Assembly (NCBI GenBank): GCA_900314525.1 | Contig: OMVN01000026.1 | Coordinates: 1 to 58,684 of the forward strand | Direction: 5' to 3' | Length of the DNA stretch: 58,684 nucleotides | Source: an uncultured Eubacteriales bacterium | GTDB taxonomy: Bacteria; Bacillota; Clostridia; Lachnospirales; Lachnospiraceae | Shown: one piece after another, positions 37,789 through 46,974 of the stretch | Layout: each line of letters begins with the position of its first letter | Position numbering within the stretch: position 1 is the first letter of the stretch | The notes under the pieces: generated by a model | The model's database searches: none | Seen by the model: only the letters and a program-made list of their open reading frames with translations | Told to the model about the DNA's origin: nothing | Made by a program: the position numbers and the translations under genes

Positions 37789-38517
37789 TTAAATATCCAT
37801 GCAATATCCAAGTACTTTTCCTATGCTGTCGTTAATTACCAAACTGCAGTTTTCATCCATAGGTGTTTTCTGTTTATTAATAAGCACTAGATTTTTGCCA
37901 TTAAAATATCTGATTAGACCTGCTGCCGGATAAACCGCAAGAGATGTTCCTCCAATTATCAATGTATCTGCATTGGCAATATGGTTAATTGCACCGGTCA
38001 CAGTTTTATCGTCAAGACCCTCTTCATAAAGTACAACATCAGGCTTGATTATACCTCCGCATTTACATCTTGGAACGAGTTCATTATTTTCTACCTGTTC
38101 CAAATCGTAGAATTTTCCACACTTCATGCAGTAATTTCTGTGCACACTCCCATGCAGTTCATAAACTGCTTTACTTCCTGCTTTCTGATGAAGTCCATCT
38201 ATATTCTGGGTAACTACAGCTTTTAGTATTCCAAGCTTCTCCATTTTTGCAAGGCTCAGGTGAGCCTTATTTGGCTCAATATTATGAATTAAAAGCTTAT
38301 CTCTGTAAAACTTGTAAAACTCTTCTGTTTTTCTCATAAAAAAAGTGTGACTGAGTATTGTCTCAGGTGGATAATCATATTTTTGATTATACAGACCATC
38401 AACACTTCTGAAATCTGGAACTCCGCTCTCCGTGGATACTCCGGCGCCGCCAAAAAAGACAAGATATTTACTGTTATTGATTATTTCTTTTAATTTTTCC
38501 AATTTTTCATCTGACAT
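37789..38517 (-). CDS. Sir2-family NAD-dependent protein deacylase
   Basis: The 242-residue product has the sirtuin motifs GAGVSTESGVPDFRS (about residues 20-34), TQNIDGLHQKAG with Asn/Asp for NAD, the catalytic His in ELHGSVH, a four-Cys zinc site (CMKC and CKCGG) and GTSLAVYPAAG. It removes acyl groups from lysines using NAD. It is next to the EIIC gene with a 21-bp gap. Confidence 0.94.
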   Translation of the reverse strand: MSDEKLEKLKEIINNSKYLVFFGGAGVSTESGVPDFRSVDGLYNQKYDYPPETILSHTFFMRKTEEFYKFYRDKLLIHNIEPNKAHLSLAKMEKLGILKAVVTQNIDGLHQKAGSKAVYELHGSVHRNYCMKCGKFYDLEQVENNELVPRCKCGGIIKPDVVLYEEGLDDKTVTGAINHIANADTLIIGGTSLAVYPAAGLIRYFNGKNLVLINKQKTPMDENCSLVINDSIGKVLGYCMDI

Positions 38518-38554
38518 AGCTATCCCTCCCTAATTCCTTTTAAATGCAGAAACC

Positions 38555-38575
38555 CATCAGATTAAAAATCTGATG
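38555..38575. terminator. Hairpin between pgi and the sirtuin gene
   Basis: A perfect 9-bp stem CATCAGATT/AATCTGATG with a 3-base loop. It lacks a long T-tract (GGGTTT follows on the minus strand), so termination may be partial. Confidence 0.45.
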
Positions 38576-38647
38576 AGCCTCTTCACATTGCACGATATTA
38601 AAAAAGTCAAGATTCAATCAGCGTCAAAAAACCCCAACCTTATTTGA

Positions 38648-39994
38648 TTATAATCTCTTTAATAATTCTTCTCTTTCTTTCTCGTATCCAGGTCTGCCAA
38701 GTAAAGCAAACATGTTCTTCTTATAACTTTCAACACCTGGCTGGTTAAATGGATTTACTCCTGAAATATAACCACTTACACCACATGCGAATTCGAAGAA
38801 ATAGAATAACTGTCCGAGATAGAATTCATTCTGCTCTGGAACTGTAACCATTAAGTTTGGAACATTTCCATCTGTATGTGCGAGAATTGTACCATTCATT
38901 GCACTCTTATTGATGAAATCAACTGTCTTTCCTGCAAGGTAGTTAAGACCATCTAAGTCTACAGGCTCTTCTTCAATTTCAAATGAACATTTTGGTGTTT
39001 CGATATTAACTACAGTCTCAAACATAATTCTAGATCCATCCTGAATGAACTGTCCCATTGAATGTAAGTCTGTTGTAAGATCTACAGATGCTGGGAAAAT
39101 ACCCTTCTGATCTTTTCCTTCACTCTCACCGAATAACTGTTTCCACCACTCTGATACATAATGTACACTTGGCTCATAGTTTGCTAAAATCTCTACTGCC
39201 TTGCCTTTTCTGTGGAGAATATTTCTGATTGCTGCATATTTTAATGCATCATTATCTGCATATGCACTGTTAAGTGCTAATTCTCTTCCTGATGCTGCAC
39301 CTTCCATAAGTTTGTCAATATCTGATCCGCTAACTGCGATTGGAAGAAGTCCTACTGCAGTGAGAACTGAGAAACGTCCTCCAACATCATCTGGAACTAC
39401 GAATGTCTCATATCCTTCTTCATTTGAAAGGTTCTTTAATGATCCCTTTGCCTTATCTGTTGTAGCATAAATTCTCTTTGCTGCTTCTTCTTTTCCATAT
39501 TTTTCTTCAAGAATCTTCTTAAATACTCTGAAAGCAATTGCAGGTTCTGTTGTTGTTCCTGACTTAGAAATCATATTGATTGAGAAATCTTTTCCCTCAA
39601 CTACATCCATAAGATGTTTGATATATGTGCTGCTGATGCTGTTACCTACATAATAAATCTCAGGAGTCTTTCTCTGCCCCTTAGAGAGATTGTTGTAGAA
39701 GCTGTGTCCTAAAAACTCTATTGCAGCTCTTGCTCCTAAATAAGAACCACCAATTCCGATTACTAATAATACATCTGAATCGCTCTGAATCTTCTTAGCT
39801 GCTTCCTTAATTCTTGCGAACTCTTCTTTATCGTAATTAACAGGTAAATCAATCCATCCAAGGAAATCATTTCCTGCTCCTGTCTTTGATACTAATGTCT
39901 CTTTAGCATTATTAACTATGCTTTCCATACTGGCTACTTCACTTGCAGATATAAATTTGTCTGCTTTCGAATAATCAAATGTAACCTTTGCCAT
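38648..39994 (-). CDS. pgi: Glucose-6-phosphate isomerase
   Basis: The 448-residue product has [19 protein letters not shown], the phosphate loop [14 protein letters not shown], the [16 protein letters not shown] stretch and the C-terminal [16 protein letters not shown] with the catalytic Lys and Gln. The length fits the shorter Firmicute PGI. It interconverts glucose and fructose 6-phosphates in glycolysis. Its own promoter lies 50-78 bp upstream. Confidence 0.97.
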   Translation of the reverse strand: MAKVTFDYSKADKFISASEVASMESIVNNAKETLVSKTGAGNDFLGWIDLPVNYDKEEFARIKEAAKKIQSDSDVLLVIGIGGSYLGARAAIEFLGHSFYNNLSKGQRKTPEIYYVGNSISSTYIKHLMDVVEGKDFSINMISKSGTTTEPAIAFRVFKKILEEKYGKEEAAKRIYATTDKAKGSLKNLSNEEGYETFVVPDDVGGRFSVLTAVGLLPIAVSGSDIDKLMEGAASGRELALNSAYADNDALKYAAIRNILHRKGKAVEILANYEPSVHYVSEWWKQLFGESEGKDQKGIFPASVDLTTDLHSMGQFIQDGSRIMFETVVNIETPKCSFEIEEEPVDLDGLNYLAGKTVDFINKSAMNGTILAHTDGNVPNLMVTVPEQNEFYLGQLFYFFEFACGVSGYISGVNPFNQPGVESYKKNMFALLGRPGYEKEREELLKRL

Positions 39995-40043
39995 TTTTTA
40001 TACACGCTCCTTTGTTCATTCCTATTTAAAATTACTCGCTATA

Positions 40044-40072
40044 ATTATAGTACCTTAAATATGATTTGGCAA
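40044..40072 (-). promoter_or_regulatory. Promoter of pgi
   Basis: On the minus strand TTGCCA (40067-40072), a 17-base spacer and TATAAT (40044-40049). Confidence 0.8.
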
Positions 40073-40089
40073 GCAAATGTTTGTTCACA

Positions 40090-40740
40090 TCAGGCTAGAA
40101 ATTCTTCTAAAACCTGATAGATAACCTGCTCATTTGTGATCTTTTTTTCTTCCGATAAACTGCTATTTTCATGAACTTCTTCACTCACATTTAAACTCTC
40201 CTTCTTTAATCCCGGAATAGCAAAATTTAACTCATTCTCTATATGGTTAGCGATTGTATCTGTGAGAACATTTTGTTTTCCATAATCATCCACAATCATT
40301 GAGACAATTTTTAAAATCAGAAGATATATGATACCTGCTGCTAAATACTTGCATGAGGACAAGATGTCAAGATACATATTTTCTGCTCCCCCTGTATCCC
40401 TTCCATAAACCAAAATAAGAACAACTGTAACAACACTTACAAGAAGGCATAAATAACCGCATATCAAGTGAAAATCTATGCTGAAGAATTTTTTATTTAT
40501 TTTGTTTTTTACATAAGAATAAATATTAACTCTAGTTCCCTTTTTACATTCTTCTATAAATTCTGAAAGTATTTTTTCAGTAAGCCCCTTTTCGGATTTA
40601 TTGTTACATTCTGCATTTTTTAGTTCTTTTTCATATATAATGTATCTGTATATTCCACAAATTATCCCCGCAATAAATATTATTGTCATAAAAATTAATG
40701 AAATATCATTATTAATAATACTAGCTATTATTTTTTCCAA
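40090..40740 (-). CDS. Membrane protein, unknown
   Basis: I chose the TTG at 40738-40740, which has AAAGGGG seven bases upstream; the ATG six codons earlier has no ribosome site. The 216-residue product has a membrane helix near residues 12-32, a charged stretch, two more helices (about 90-110 and 128-150) and an acidic C-terminal tail of about 55 residues. No family is recognised. Confidence 0.6.
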   Translation of the reverse strand: MEKIIASIINNDISLIFMTIIFIAGIICGIYRYIIYEKELKNAECNNKSEKGLTEKILSEFIEECKKGTRVNIYSYVKNKINKKFFSIDFHLICGYLCLLVSVVTVVLILVYGRDTGGAENMYLDILSSCKYLAAGIIYLLILKIVSMIVDDYGKQNVLTDTIANHIENELNFAIPGLKKESLNVSEEVHENSSLSEEKKITNEQVIYQVLEEFLA

Positions 40741-40871
40741 ATATATTACCCCTTTCATTTATATAATAGCTGTCAAATCATATCTTTATTTCTTTGTAAA
40801 CATTTTTATAATATCATAGTTATCTTTATTAAGGAAAAACTTTCGTACTTCAAATTTTGACATTTTATTCA

Positions 40872-40899
40872 TTTACATATTTTTTTTATATAGTATAAT
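40872..40899 (+). promoter_or_regulatory. Promoter of the TSCPD-murG region
   Basis: TTTACA (40872-40877), a 16-base spacer and TATAAT (40894-40899). It gives a leader of about 95 nt before the TSCPD gene. Confidence 0.75.
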
Positions 40900-40945
40900 A
40901 CGCTTAGATACTTTATAAACTAAAAAATAGGAGGATAAGTCATAA

Positions 40946-40990
40946 ATGTCTGATATACTTGATATTGGGCATAAAGGAGGGACCCTATAG
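40946..40990 (+). CDS. Possible 14-residue leader peptide
   Basis: An ATG with AGGAGG eleven bases upstream opens a frame encoding MSDILDIGHKGGTL and then TAG. It lies in the leader of the TSCPD gene. Its last codons are within a hairpin, and the leader can pair GTCATAA (40939-40945) with TTATGAC (41000-41006), which includes the TSCPD start codon. Translation of the small ORF could open or close that start. No conserved family is known to me. Confidence 0.4.
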   Translation: MSDILDIGHKGGTL

Positions 40991-41002
40991 GGAAGATGCC
41001 TT

Positions 41003-41269
41003 ATGACTAAAAAATACATGAAATTCAAAACAAAAGGTACATGTTCAAGAGAAATACATATAGAAACAGATGGAGATATAATCAAAAATGTAGAATTTGT
41101 TGGCGGATGTAATGGTAATACTCAGGGTATTGCGAGTCTGGTAAAAGGAATGAGGATTCAGGATGTAATTGATAAAACTGAAGGTATAAGCTGCAATGGA
41201 AGAGGTACATCTTGTCCTGACCAGCTTTCTAAAGCACTTAAGGAACTTTTAGCTTCTAAAAACGTATAA
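41003..41269 (+). CDS. TSCPD-domain protein (TIGR03905 type)
   Basis: The 88-residue product has the TSCPD pattern: VEFVGGCNGNTQGIASLVKGMRIQDVIDKTEGISCNGRGTSCPDQLSKAL, with three Cys that could bind metal. Related domains are found at the C terminus of some ribonucleotide reductases, but the free-standing form has no assigned function. The ATG lies in a leader hairpin. murG starts 15 bp after its stop, so the two are probably cotranscribed. Confidence 0.88.
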   Translation: MTKKYMKFKTKGTCSREIHIETDGDIIKNVEFVGGCNGNTQGIASLVKGMRIQDVIDKTEGISCNGRGTSCPDQLSKALKELLASKNV

Positions 41270-41284
41270 TGAAAGGCGATAAAA

Positions 41285-42352
41285 ATGTCAAAAAAAATAA
41301 TACTGACAGGCGGTGGTACTGCCGGCCATGTTACACCTAATATGGCTTTAATTCCTGAATTAAAGAAAAAGGGCTACGAAATCAAATATGTAGGTTCATA
41401 CACAGGAATTGAAAAAAAATTGATTGAAGAAATGGGAGTTGAATATCAGGGTATATCTTCAGGAAAATTAAGAAGATATTTTTCTATGAAAAATTTCTCC
41501 GACCCATTCAGAGTATTAAAAGGATTTAAAGAAGCCAAGAAAATAATGAAGGACTACAACCCATCAATTGTTTTCTCAAAAGGCGGTTTTGTATCAGTTC
41601 CAGTTGTTCTGGCTGCAAAAAAATATAAGATTCCTGTAATAATACACGAATCCGACATGACTCCTGGTCTTGCTAACAGAATTGCCATGAAAGGTGCCAG
41701 TGTCATCTGCCACAATTTCCCAGAAACAGCTGCATCACTTCCTGATGGAAAAGCTGTATTAACTGGTTCTCCAATCAGAGAAGAATTAAGACACGGCGAT
41801 AAAGCTGCAGGACTTAAATCTTTAGACTTTACCCCTGACAAACCTGTAATCATGGTAATGGGTGGAAGCTTAGGCGCAGTTGCAGTTAACAATGCCATAA
41901 GAGGTGCCCTCGATGAACTCTTGGATAAATATCAGATTATACATCTATGTGGAAAAGGCAAGTTAGACGAATCCCTGAAAAACATCCCTGGCTACAAACA
42001 GTTTGAATATGTAAAATCAGAACTCACAAACTATTTCGCTGCTGCTGATTTACTTGTATCAAGAGCAGGTGCAAATGCTATCTGCGAAATAGCTGCTCTT
42101 CAGAAACCAAACATATTAATTCCACTTTCAAGAAAAGCAAGCAGAGGCGACCAGATTTTAAATGCTAATTCATTTAAAAAACAGGGCTTTAGTGAAGTAA
42201 TTGAAGAAGAGGATGTTACCAAAGAGTCACTTGTAAATATGATCAACCAGGTATATGACAACAGAGAAAAATATATCGATGCTATGGCTAAATCAAACAA
42301 CAATGACGCTATCACTACAATTCTAGATCTTATCGAAAAAAATGCTAAATAA
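41285..42352 (+). CDS. murG: Lipid II synthase MurG (UDP-GlcNAc transferase)
   Basis: The 355-residue product has the MurG glycine loop GGGTAGHVTPNMAL (about residues 7-20), HESDMTPGLANRIA, MVMGGSLGAVAVNNAI and the UDP-GlcNAc site VSRAGANAICEIAAL. It adds GlcNAc to lipid I on the inner face of the membrane. The length is normal. It is isolated from other mur/fts genes and is second after the TSCPD gene. Confidence 0.96.
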   Translation: MSKKIILTGGGTAGHVTPNMALIPELKKKGYEIKYVGSYTGIEKKLIEEMGVEYQGISSGKLRRYFSMKNFSDPFRVLKGFKEAKKIMKDYNPSIVFSKGGFVSVPVVLAAKKYKIPVIIHESDMTPGLANRIAMKGASVICHNFPETAASLPDGKAVLTGSPIREELRHGDKAAGLKSLDFTPDKPVIMVMGGSLGAVAVNNAIRGALDELLDKYQIIHLCGKGKLDESLKNIPGYKQFEYVKSELTNYFAAADLLVSRAGANAICEIAALQKPNILIPLSRKASRGDQILNANSFKKQGFSEVIEEEDVTKESLVNMINQVYDNREKYIDAMAKSNNNDAITTILDLIEKNAK

Positions 42353-42441
42353 ATAAAGGCTGTATCACAGCTTTAAATACAATTCGCCTCTGATTTAAAG
42401 ACCAAAATTCTAGACACATATTTTTTAAACTCGGCGTATAC

Positions 42442-42484
42442 ATGGATGCTATACTGTATTTTACAGGTAGCATCCATTTTTTTA
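42442..42484 (+). terminator. Terminator of murG
   Basis: A 9-bp stem (42442-42450 with 42469-42477), extended inside by ACTGTA/TACAG pairing, is followed by eight Ts. A weaker GGCTGT/ACAGC hairpin lies nearer the stop at 42357-42374. Confidence 0.9.
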
Positions 42485-42497
42485 TAAGTTTTTGGGC

Positions 42498-42525
42498 AAA
42501 AAAATCACCGGAGTTTATCCGGTGA
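42498..42525 (-). terminator. Terminator of the HIT gene
   Basis: An 8-bp stem TCACCGGA/TCCGGTGA (42505-42512 with 42518-42525) is followed by seven Ts on the minus strand. With the murG terminator it separates the convergent genes. Confidence 0.9.
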
Positions 42526-42566
42526 AAAAACACACATGTTGAATAATATAAAGCTTTGTAAATCAT

Positions 42567-42980
42567 TTATAGATTCTCTTGAACCTTTTTAACAAGTTCC
42601 TTTAATTCTGCATCATCTGCCTGGCCTGCCTTCCAGAATTCAATTGCATTATCATCCTTGTATCTAGGTATGAGATGCATATGGAAATGGAAAACAGTCT
42701 GACCTGCGCATTCTCCATTATTCTGAATAATGTTAAATCCATCACTGTCAAATGCCTTTGTCATTGCTGCTGCCATCTTCTTAGCAAGCACGAATGCTTT
42801 TGCTGCTGTATCATCATCAATTTTATAGATATTTTCAAAATGTTTCTTAGGTAAAATAAGTGCATGACCCTTTGTTGCAGGTCCCAAATCAAATATTACT
42901 CTGAAATCATCATCTTCAAATAATGTGTTAGATGGTATAATGCCATTTGCTATTTTACAAAAAATACAATCTTCATTCAT
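42567..42980 (-). CDS. HIT-family nucleotide hydrolase/transferase
   Basis: The 137-residue product starts at the ATG at 42978-42980 with AAAGAGG upstream; a longer frame lacks a ribosome site. It has the N-terminal CIFC half zinc site, the GHALILPKKH strand and the catalytic triad HFHMHLIPR (HxHxH). Proteins of this type cleave nucleoside phosphoramidates or related nucleotides. Confidence 0.94.
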   Translation of the reverse strand: MNEDCIFCKIANGIIPSNTLFEDDDFRVIFDLGPATKGHALILPKKHFENIYKIDDDTAAKAFVLAKKMAAAMTKAFDSDGFNIIQNNGECAGQTVFHFHMHLIPRYKDDNAIEFWKAGQADDAELKELVKKVQENL

Positions 42981-43047
42981 TCTATGCCTCTTTCCGTGTC
43001 CCACAAGACACTATATAAATTTGTCGAATATTGTTTTTTGATTTTAA

Positions 43048-43076
43048 TTGACAATTAACAATAATTTTTTTAGACT
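43048..43076 (+). promoter_or_regulatory. Promoter of the orphan histidine kinase
   Basis: A perfect TTGACA (43048-43053), a 17-base spacer and TAGACT (43071-43076), 36 bases before the start codon. Confidence 0.75.
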
Positions 43077-43111
43077 ATTGTATGTCAAAAAAGTCATATT
43101 AGGAGAACAAA

Positions 43112-43843
43112 ATGTTTAGTGATATCTTATCAAATCCGGAATATAAAGAACTGATAGATTCCAACCCCAAAACTCAACAACTACTCGAATTATTACAAGA
43201 CGATTATACCATGACAATGCGAAAAATTACACATGAAATTAGAAACTCTCTCACTATGATTAACAGTTCTCTCCAGATTATAGAATCCAGTCATATTGAA
43301 GTAAAAGATTTTAAATACTGGAGTTCCACTATGGAGGATGTAAAGTATTTAATTGATTTTATGTCTGAAATATCTGTATTAAATAATTCTGGTCGACTAA
43401 ACATCTCTAGTTTTGATATATATGACATGTTGTATTCCCTAAAAAAATCTTTTTCTACCCTTAATCAGAAAATAAATATTTCTATAATGTGCGATGATAA
43501 CATCCCACCAATTAAAGGTGATATCACAAAACTCCGTCAAGTATTTATTAATCTCTTAAAAAATGCAACAGAGGCTCTTGCTAACACAAAAGCCCCTGCT
43601 ATATATATTAATATTTCTCTAAATAACAGCCACTTAATAATTAAAATTCTAGATAACGGACCTGGCATCCCAAAAGAAAATATTTCCCAGATATTTAATC
43701 CTATGGTTTCATTTAAAAACGGCGGTACAGGTCTCGGTCTGGCAATTTCCAAAAATATCATAGATGCACACAAAGGAACAATCAGTGTAGAGTCAACTGT
43801 AAATGAAGGTGCTCTATTCACTGTAAAACTACCCGTAAATTAA
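43112..43843 (+). CDS. Soluble orphan histidine kinase
   Basis: The 243-residue product has a short N-terminal helical region, an H-box (ITHEIRNSLTMINSSLQII, His about residue 41) and the HATPase motifs: N-box FINLLKNATEA, G1 DNGPGIP and G2 GGTGLGLAI. It has no membrane segment or recognisable sensor domain, and no response regulator is nearby. The layout is like the core of sporulation kinases that feed a phosphorelay; that role is inference. Its end overlaps the convergent rhomboid gene by 4 bp. Confidence 0.88.
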   Translation: MFSDILSNPEYKELIDSNPKTQQLLELLQDDYTMTMRKITHEIRNSLTMINSSLQIIESSHIEVKDFKYWSSTMEDVKYLIDFMSEISVLNNSGRLNISSFDIYDMLYSLKKSFSTLNQKINISIMCDDNIPPIKGDITKLRQVFINLLKNATEALANTKAPAIYINISLNNSHLIIKILDNGPGIPKENISQIFNPMVSFKNGGTGLGLAISKNIIDAHKGTISVESTVNEGALFTVKLPVN

Positions 43844-44922
43844 AATCTAACTGCGCTATTTTTTATTTTATCATTTTTCATCTTTAATAAAAGTAAGTGT
43901 ACCAGTCCAAATATCATTCCTGCCACCATTCCTGAAAAATGGGCTATGTAATCAATACTGCTTCCCTGCATCGAACCACCTGATCTTCCTGCATAAACCA
44001 GCATAATTACTACTATCAAGACATTTAAAGCCTTGGAATTTTTATCTTTATTTTGTCCAAGTATTAAAATTATTATTCCACCTAAAATTCCATAGATAGC
44101 ACCTGACGCTCCTACTGAGATTATCCTATTTCCATAGTGGATCCATGCTGAAACAAAACTTGATAACAGTCCTGTCACCAAATACATAATCAAATAGTTA
44201 AATCTTCCATATAACTTTTCTGCGCTCATTCCAAGCAAAAATAGTGCCACCATATTCCCAAATATATGCGATATTCCTGAATGAAGGAACATACAGGTAA
44301 ATAGTCTGTAGTACTCTCCAGAATCAAATATTAACGATGAATATGATGCCCCATGATCGACCATAAACATTATTTTTTGTGTTTCAGACATACCAATAGT
44401 CGATAACCATGTAATAATAAATATAAAAATGTTTATGCCCATTAACATAATTGTTACATATGGAACAAAATCCGATTTAGGAGCTCTTGTTCTCGCTCTT
44501 CTATTTCGAGAATTTCCGTAACTATAATTGTCTGAATTCAGTATATCATACTTTATACTGTCAAAATCATCTGGCTGATTCTCAAATACTATCAGTCTGT
44601 CTCCAATTTTATCAATAAGCCAGAAGTTAAATATATTATTATTATATACTTTATCCTTCTCTATATTATCACTAAAAATAATAAAAATTGTATCCACATT
44701 TTTATTTTCCACAAGAACAAATCTCTGCTGTATTCTGTTATAAACCGCATTAATCTGTTCAACAGATGGTGCATTTTGTGAACTTGAATCTGTAATTCCT
44801 ATTACTTTTACGGAATTACCATCTGGAAGATATCTGATATAAAATTCAATATTGATTACATTAGAAAATAAATTTGAATAACCTTTTCTCTTAAGTGTCG
44901 AAATAATACTGTCATGTGTCAA
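43840..44922 (-). CDS. Rhomboid-family intramembrane serine protease
   Basis: The 360-residue product has a cytoplasmic N-terminal domain of about 150 residues, then seven membrane helices. The catalytic Ser is in GASGAIYG, and the catalytic His is in DYIAHFSGMVAGMIFG. A HSGISHIFGNMVALFLLG stretch gives the conserved His/Asn of TM2. It cleaves transmembrane substrates, unknown here. The TTG start has AAGGGTGA seven bases upstream. Confidence 0.92.
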   Translation of the reverse strand: MTHDSIISTLKRKGYSNLFSNVINIEFYIRYLPDGNSVKVIGITDSSSQNAPSVEQINAVYNRIQQRFVLVENKNVDTIFIIFSDNIEKDKVYNNNIFNFWLIDKIGDRLIVFENQPDDFDSIKYDILNSDNYSYGNSRNRRARTRAPKSDFVPYVTIMLMGINIFIFIITWLSTIGMSETQKIMFMVDHGASYSSLIFDSGEYYRLFTCMFLHSGISHIFGNMVALFLLGMSAEKLYGRFNYLIMYLVTGLLSSFVSAWIHYGNRIISVGASGAIYGILGGIIILILGQNKDKNSKALNVLIVVIMLVYAGRSGGSMQGSSIDYIAHFSGMVAGMIFGLVHLLLLKMKNDKIKNSAVRF

Positions 44923-44946
44923 TTATACTTCACCCTTTCAAATGTT

Positions 44947-46119
44947 TTATCCAGCAAACATTTGTGACCAATAGTATACTCCTGAAACATTGACTGCCCC
45001 TACTCCTATTCTTGTATATGATGATTTAAGAATATTCTCTCTATGTCCTTCTGAATTCATCCAAGCATTAACTACTTCTTCCGGTGTTCTCTGTCCATAG
45101 GCAATATTTTCACCACATGTTCTATAAGATATTCCATTTTCACTTAATACTGTAAAACAATTTTTTCCATTTGGTCTAGTGTGTGAAAAATTAGAAACGA
45201 TCTCATTTGCCCTAATCTCTGCAACATTACATAACGATGAATCCTTTACCAATGATGGAAGATTATATTTAGCTCTCTCAACATTTACCAATCTGATTAC
45301 CTCATCAACATAACTGGTATTAGACTGCTTATTGTCTTCTTTTATGTCATTATTGTCTTCACTAACTTCCTTTTCAACAATCTGAACAGAATCATTGTTA
45401 TTATTTGATATTATATTATTACCTGGACACAAATAAATATATTTTCTAACACCATTACATGAGTTGTTAATAATACTATTTGAATTGTCACAATTGTTTC
45501 TAGAGATTATAGCATTATTTCCAAAGATAGTACAAGTATTTGTTTCACTCTCCTTTATTTTAATATTATTATTTTTAGTTTCAGCTTTATTACCTGTGTC
45601 ATTACTTATATTGTCATTACATTTATATTCAGCATTTTGCTCATTAATATTTGCAGTTTCTGAATCATGAATCTGAATATTCTGGGCATTACATTTATTG
45701 TCGTTCTTAACATCAATTTGTGTATTTGTAGTCTCCTCACTTAATGTATCATCCTCATTTTTTATCTGTTCTGTCTCTTTTGTGTCTGTTATGCAATTGT
45801 TTTCATTTGACAAAATAGACTCTTCCGAAGCCTTTTCTTCAGTCTTATTCGCTGCTTCATTTTTTATCTCAGTATTGTATGGATTTTTTTCTGTTTCACA
45901 GGTTACTGTTTCCTCTGGAACAGCTATTACCTGATTATTTCTGTCACAATTTGATTTATCAATAACTACTCCACAATTTTTGTCAGCATTATTATTTACT
46001 GGTTTTATAAATCCAAAATCACATGCCATACATACTGTAGAAACAAGCAGTACCCCGCTCAATCCTGCCACAACGATATAACGTTTCTTATTCTTAAACA
46101 GATTTTTTAATATACTCAT
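44947..46119 (-). CDS. CAP-domain (SCP-like) exported protein
   Basis: The 390-residue product starts at the ATG at 46117-46119 (GGAAGGAG upstream). A signal anchor (about residues 13-33) is followed by a long low-complexity Asn/Glu/Thr/Lys-rich linker with scattered Cys (about 40-265). A C-terminal CAP domain follows (about 268-390: LVNVERAKYNLPSL, FSHTRPNGKNCFTV, GENIAYGQRTPEEVVNAWMNSEGHRENIL, GVYYWSQMF). The domain binds lipids or acts in wall biology in other bacteria. The linker has many N-x-[DS] motifs and is likely exposed outside. It is the last gene of the tad block on this strand. Confidence 0.88.
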   Translation of the reverse strand: MSILKNLFKNKKRYIVVAGLSGVLLVSTVCMACDFGFIKPVNNNADKNCGVVIDKSNCDRNNQVIAVPEETVTCETEKNPYNTEIKNEAANKTEEKASEESILSNENNCITDTKETEQIKNEDDTLSEETTNTQIDVKNDNKCNAQNIQIHDSETANINEQNAEYKCNDNISNDTGNKAETKNNNIKIKESETNTCTIFGNNAIISRNNCDNSNSIINNSCNGVRKYIYLCPGNNIISNNNNDSVQIVEKEVSEDNNDIKEDNKQSNTSYVDEVIRLVNVERAKYNLPSLVKDSSLCNVAEIRANEIVSNFSHTRPNGKNCFTVLSENGISYRTCGENIAYGQRTPEEVVNAWMNSEGHRENILKSSYTRIGVGAVNVSGVYYWSQMFAG

Positions 46120-46238
46120 AAATATGTTTCTCCTTCCCATGTATAAAGTTTTGATATGTCCTCTACACTCAGAGTTTAACATTTCTATATGTATAAATAA
46201 TAGCTGTAAATACTGGATTTTTTTCATAATAATGTTAA

Positions 46239-46958
46239 TTAAAAGCCTCTCAGAACTCTTGTCATTTTATTGAAGAAATTAGGTTTTTCATTTTCTTTTG
46301 AATCAGTTATATCACACTCCATATCACTATATATATTTTCATTTTCAGATACTTTCTCAAACTCTTCGTATTCTAAATCATAATTTTTTTCTGTTACATC
46401 AGAATCACTATATTCCTCTGTCCCCTTTAATTCCAGATTGCTTAAAACATCTTCTATCTGATCTATATAATAGTCATCACTATCACAAACATTTAAGACT
46501 CCATATATCAATTCTACGGCTTTCCTATCTGTATGATCAGTAATCAATATTATTTCCTGAATTAATTTTCGTATATCACTATGAGCATCTCTACCATCAT
46601 CAGGATAATAACAAAAATATATCTCATCATCCAAACTGTCATAGAATATATATTCCATATCAAATATAATATCATCAGATTTTAACAAAAATTTTTTTAC
46701 TCTGCTGCATATTCCTGTTATACTTTTAATTATCTTATTTATTTCCTTATATCCTGCCTTTTTATTTTTATATAACTCCTGCAGACTATGTTTTGACATT
46801 ACTTCATATGATATATCTGCATTTCCATCAACCAGACTGATATACAAATTTAGAAGTCCCTTGATTTGGTTTTTAATTATCATATTTATTCTATAGTCAT
46901 TAGCACACAAAGAATTCTGTCTCATTGTAATATATTTTTCATTTTGTAATACCTCCAC
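46239..46958 (-). CDS. DUF6382-type protein of the tad locus, no FHA domain
   Basis: The 239-residue product starts at a GTG with GGGGGTG seven bases upstream. The N-terminal 190 residues resemble the DUF6382 domain found in tad loci of Lachnospiraceae (YITMRQNSL, INMIIKNQIKGLLNLYISLVDG, YIFYDSLDDEIYFCYYP). There it is normally fused to a C-terminal FHA domain. Here the acidic tail ends FFNKMTRVLRGF with no FHA, so it is a shortened form. The domain assignment is by memory of the family and moderately sure. Confidence 0.6.
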   Translation of the reverse strand: MEVLQNEKYITMRQNSLCANDYRINMIIKNQIKGLLNLYISLVDGNADISYEVMSKHSLQELYKNKKAGYKEINKIIKSITGICSRVKKFLLKSDDIIFDMEYIFYDSLDDEIYFCYYPDDGRDAHSDIRKLIQEIILITDHTDRKAVELIYGVLNVCDSDDYYIDQIEDVLSNLELKGTEEYSDSDVTEKNYDLEYEEFEKVSENENIYSDMECDITDSKENEKPNFFNKMTRVLRGF

Positions 46959-46974
46959 TTATTTACACCCCCAA

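Noticed and set aside
42345-42566. Minus-strand ORF of 73 codons downstream of the HIT gene
   Set aside because: It spans two terminators and has no family resemblance or ribosome site.
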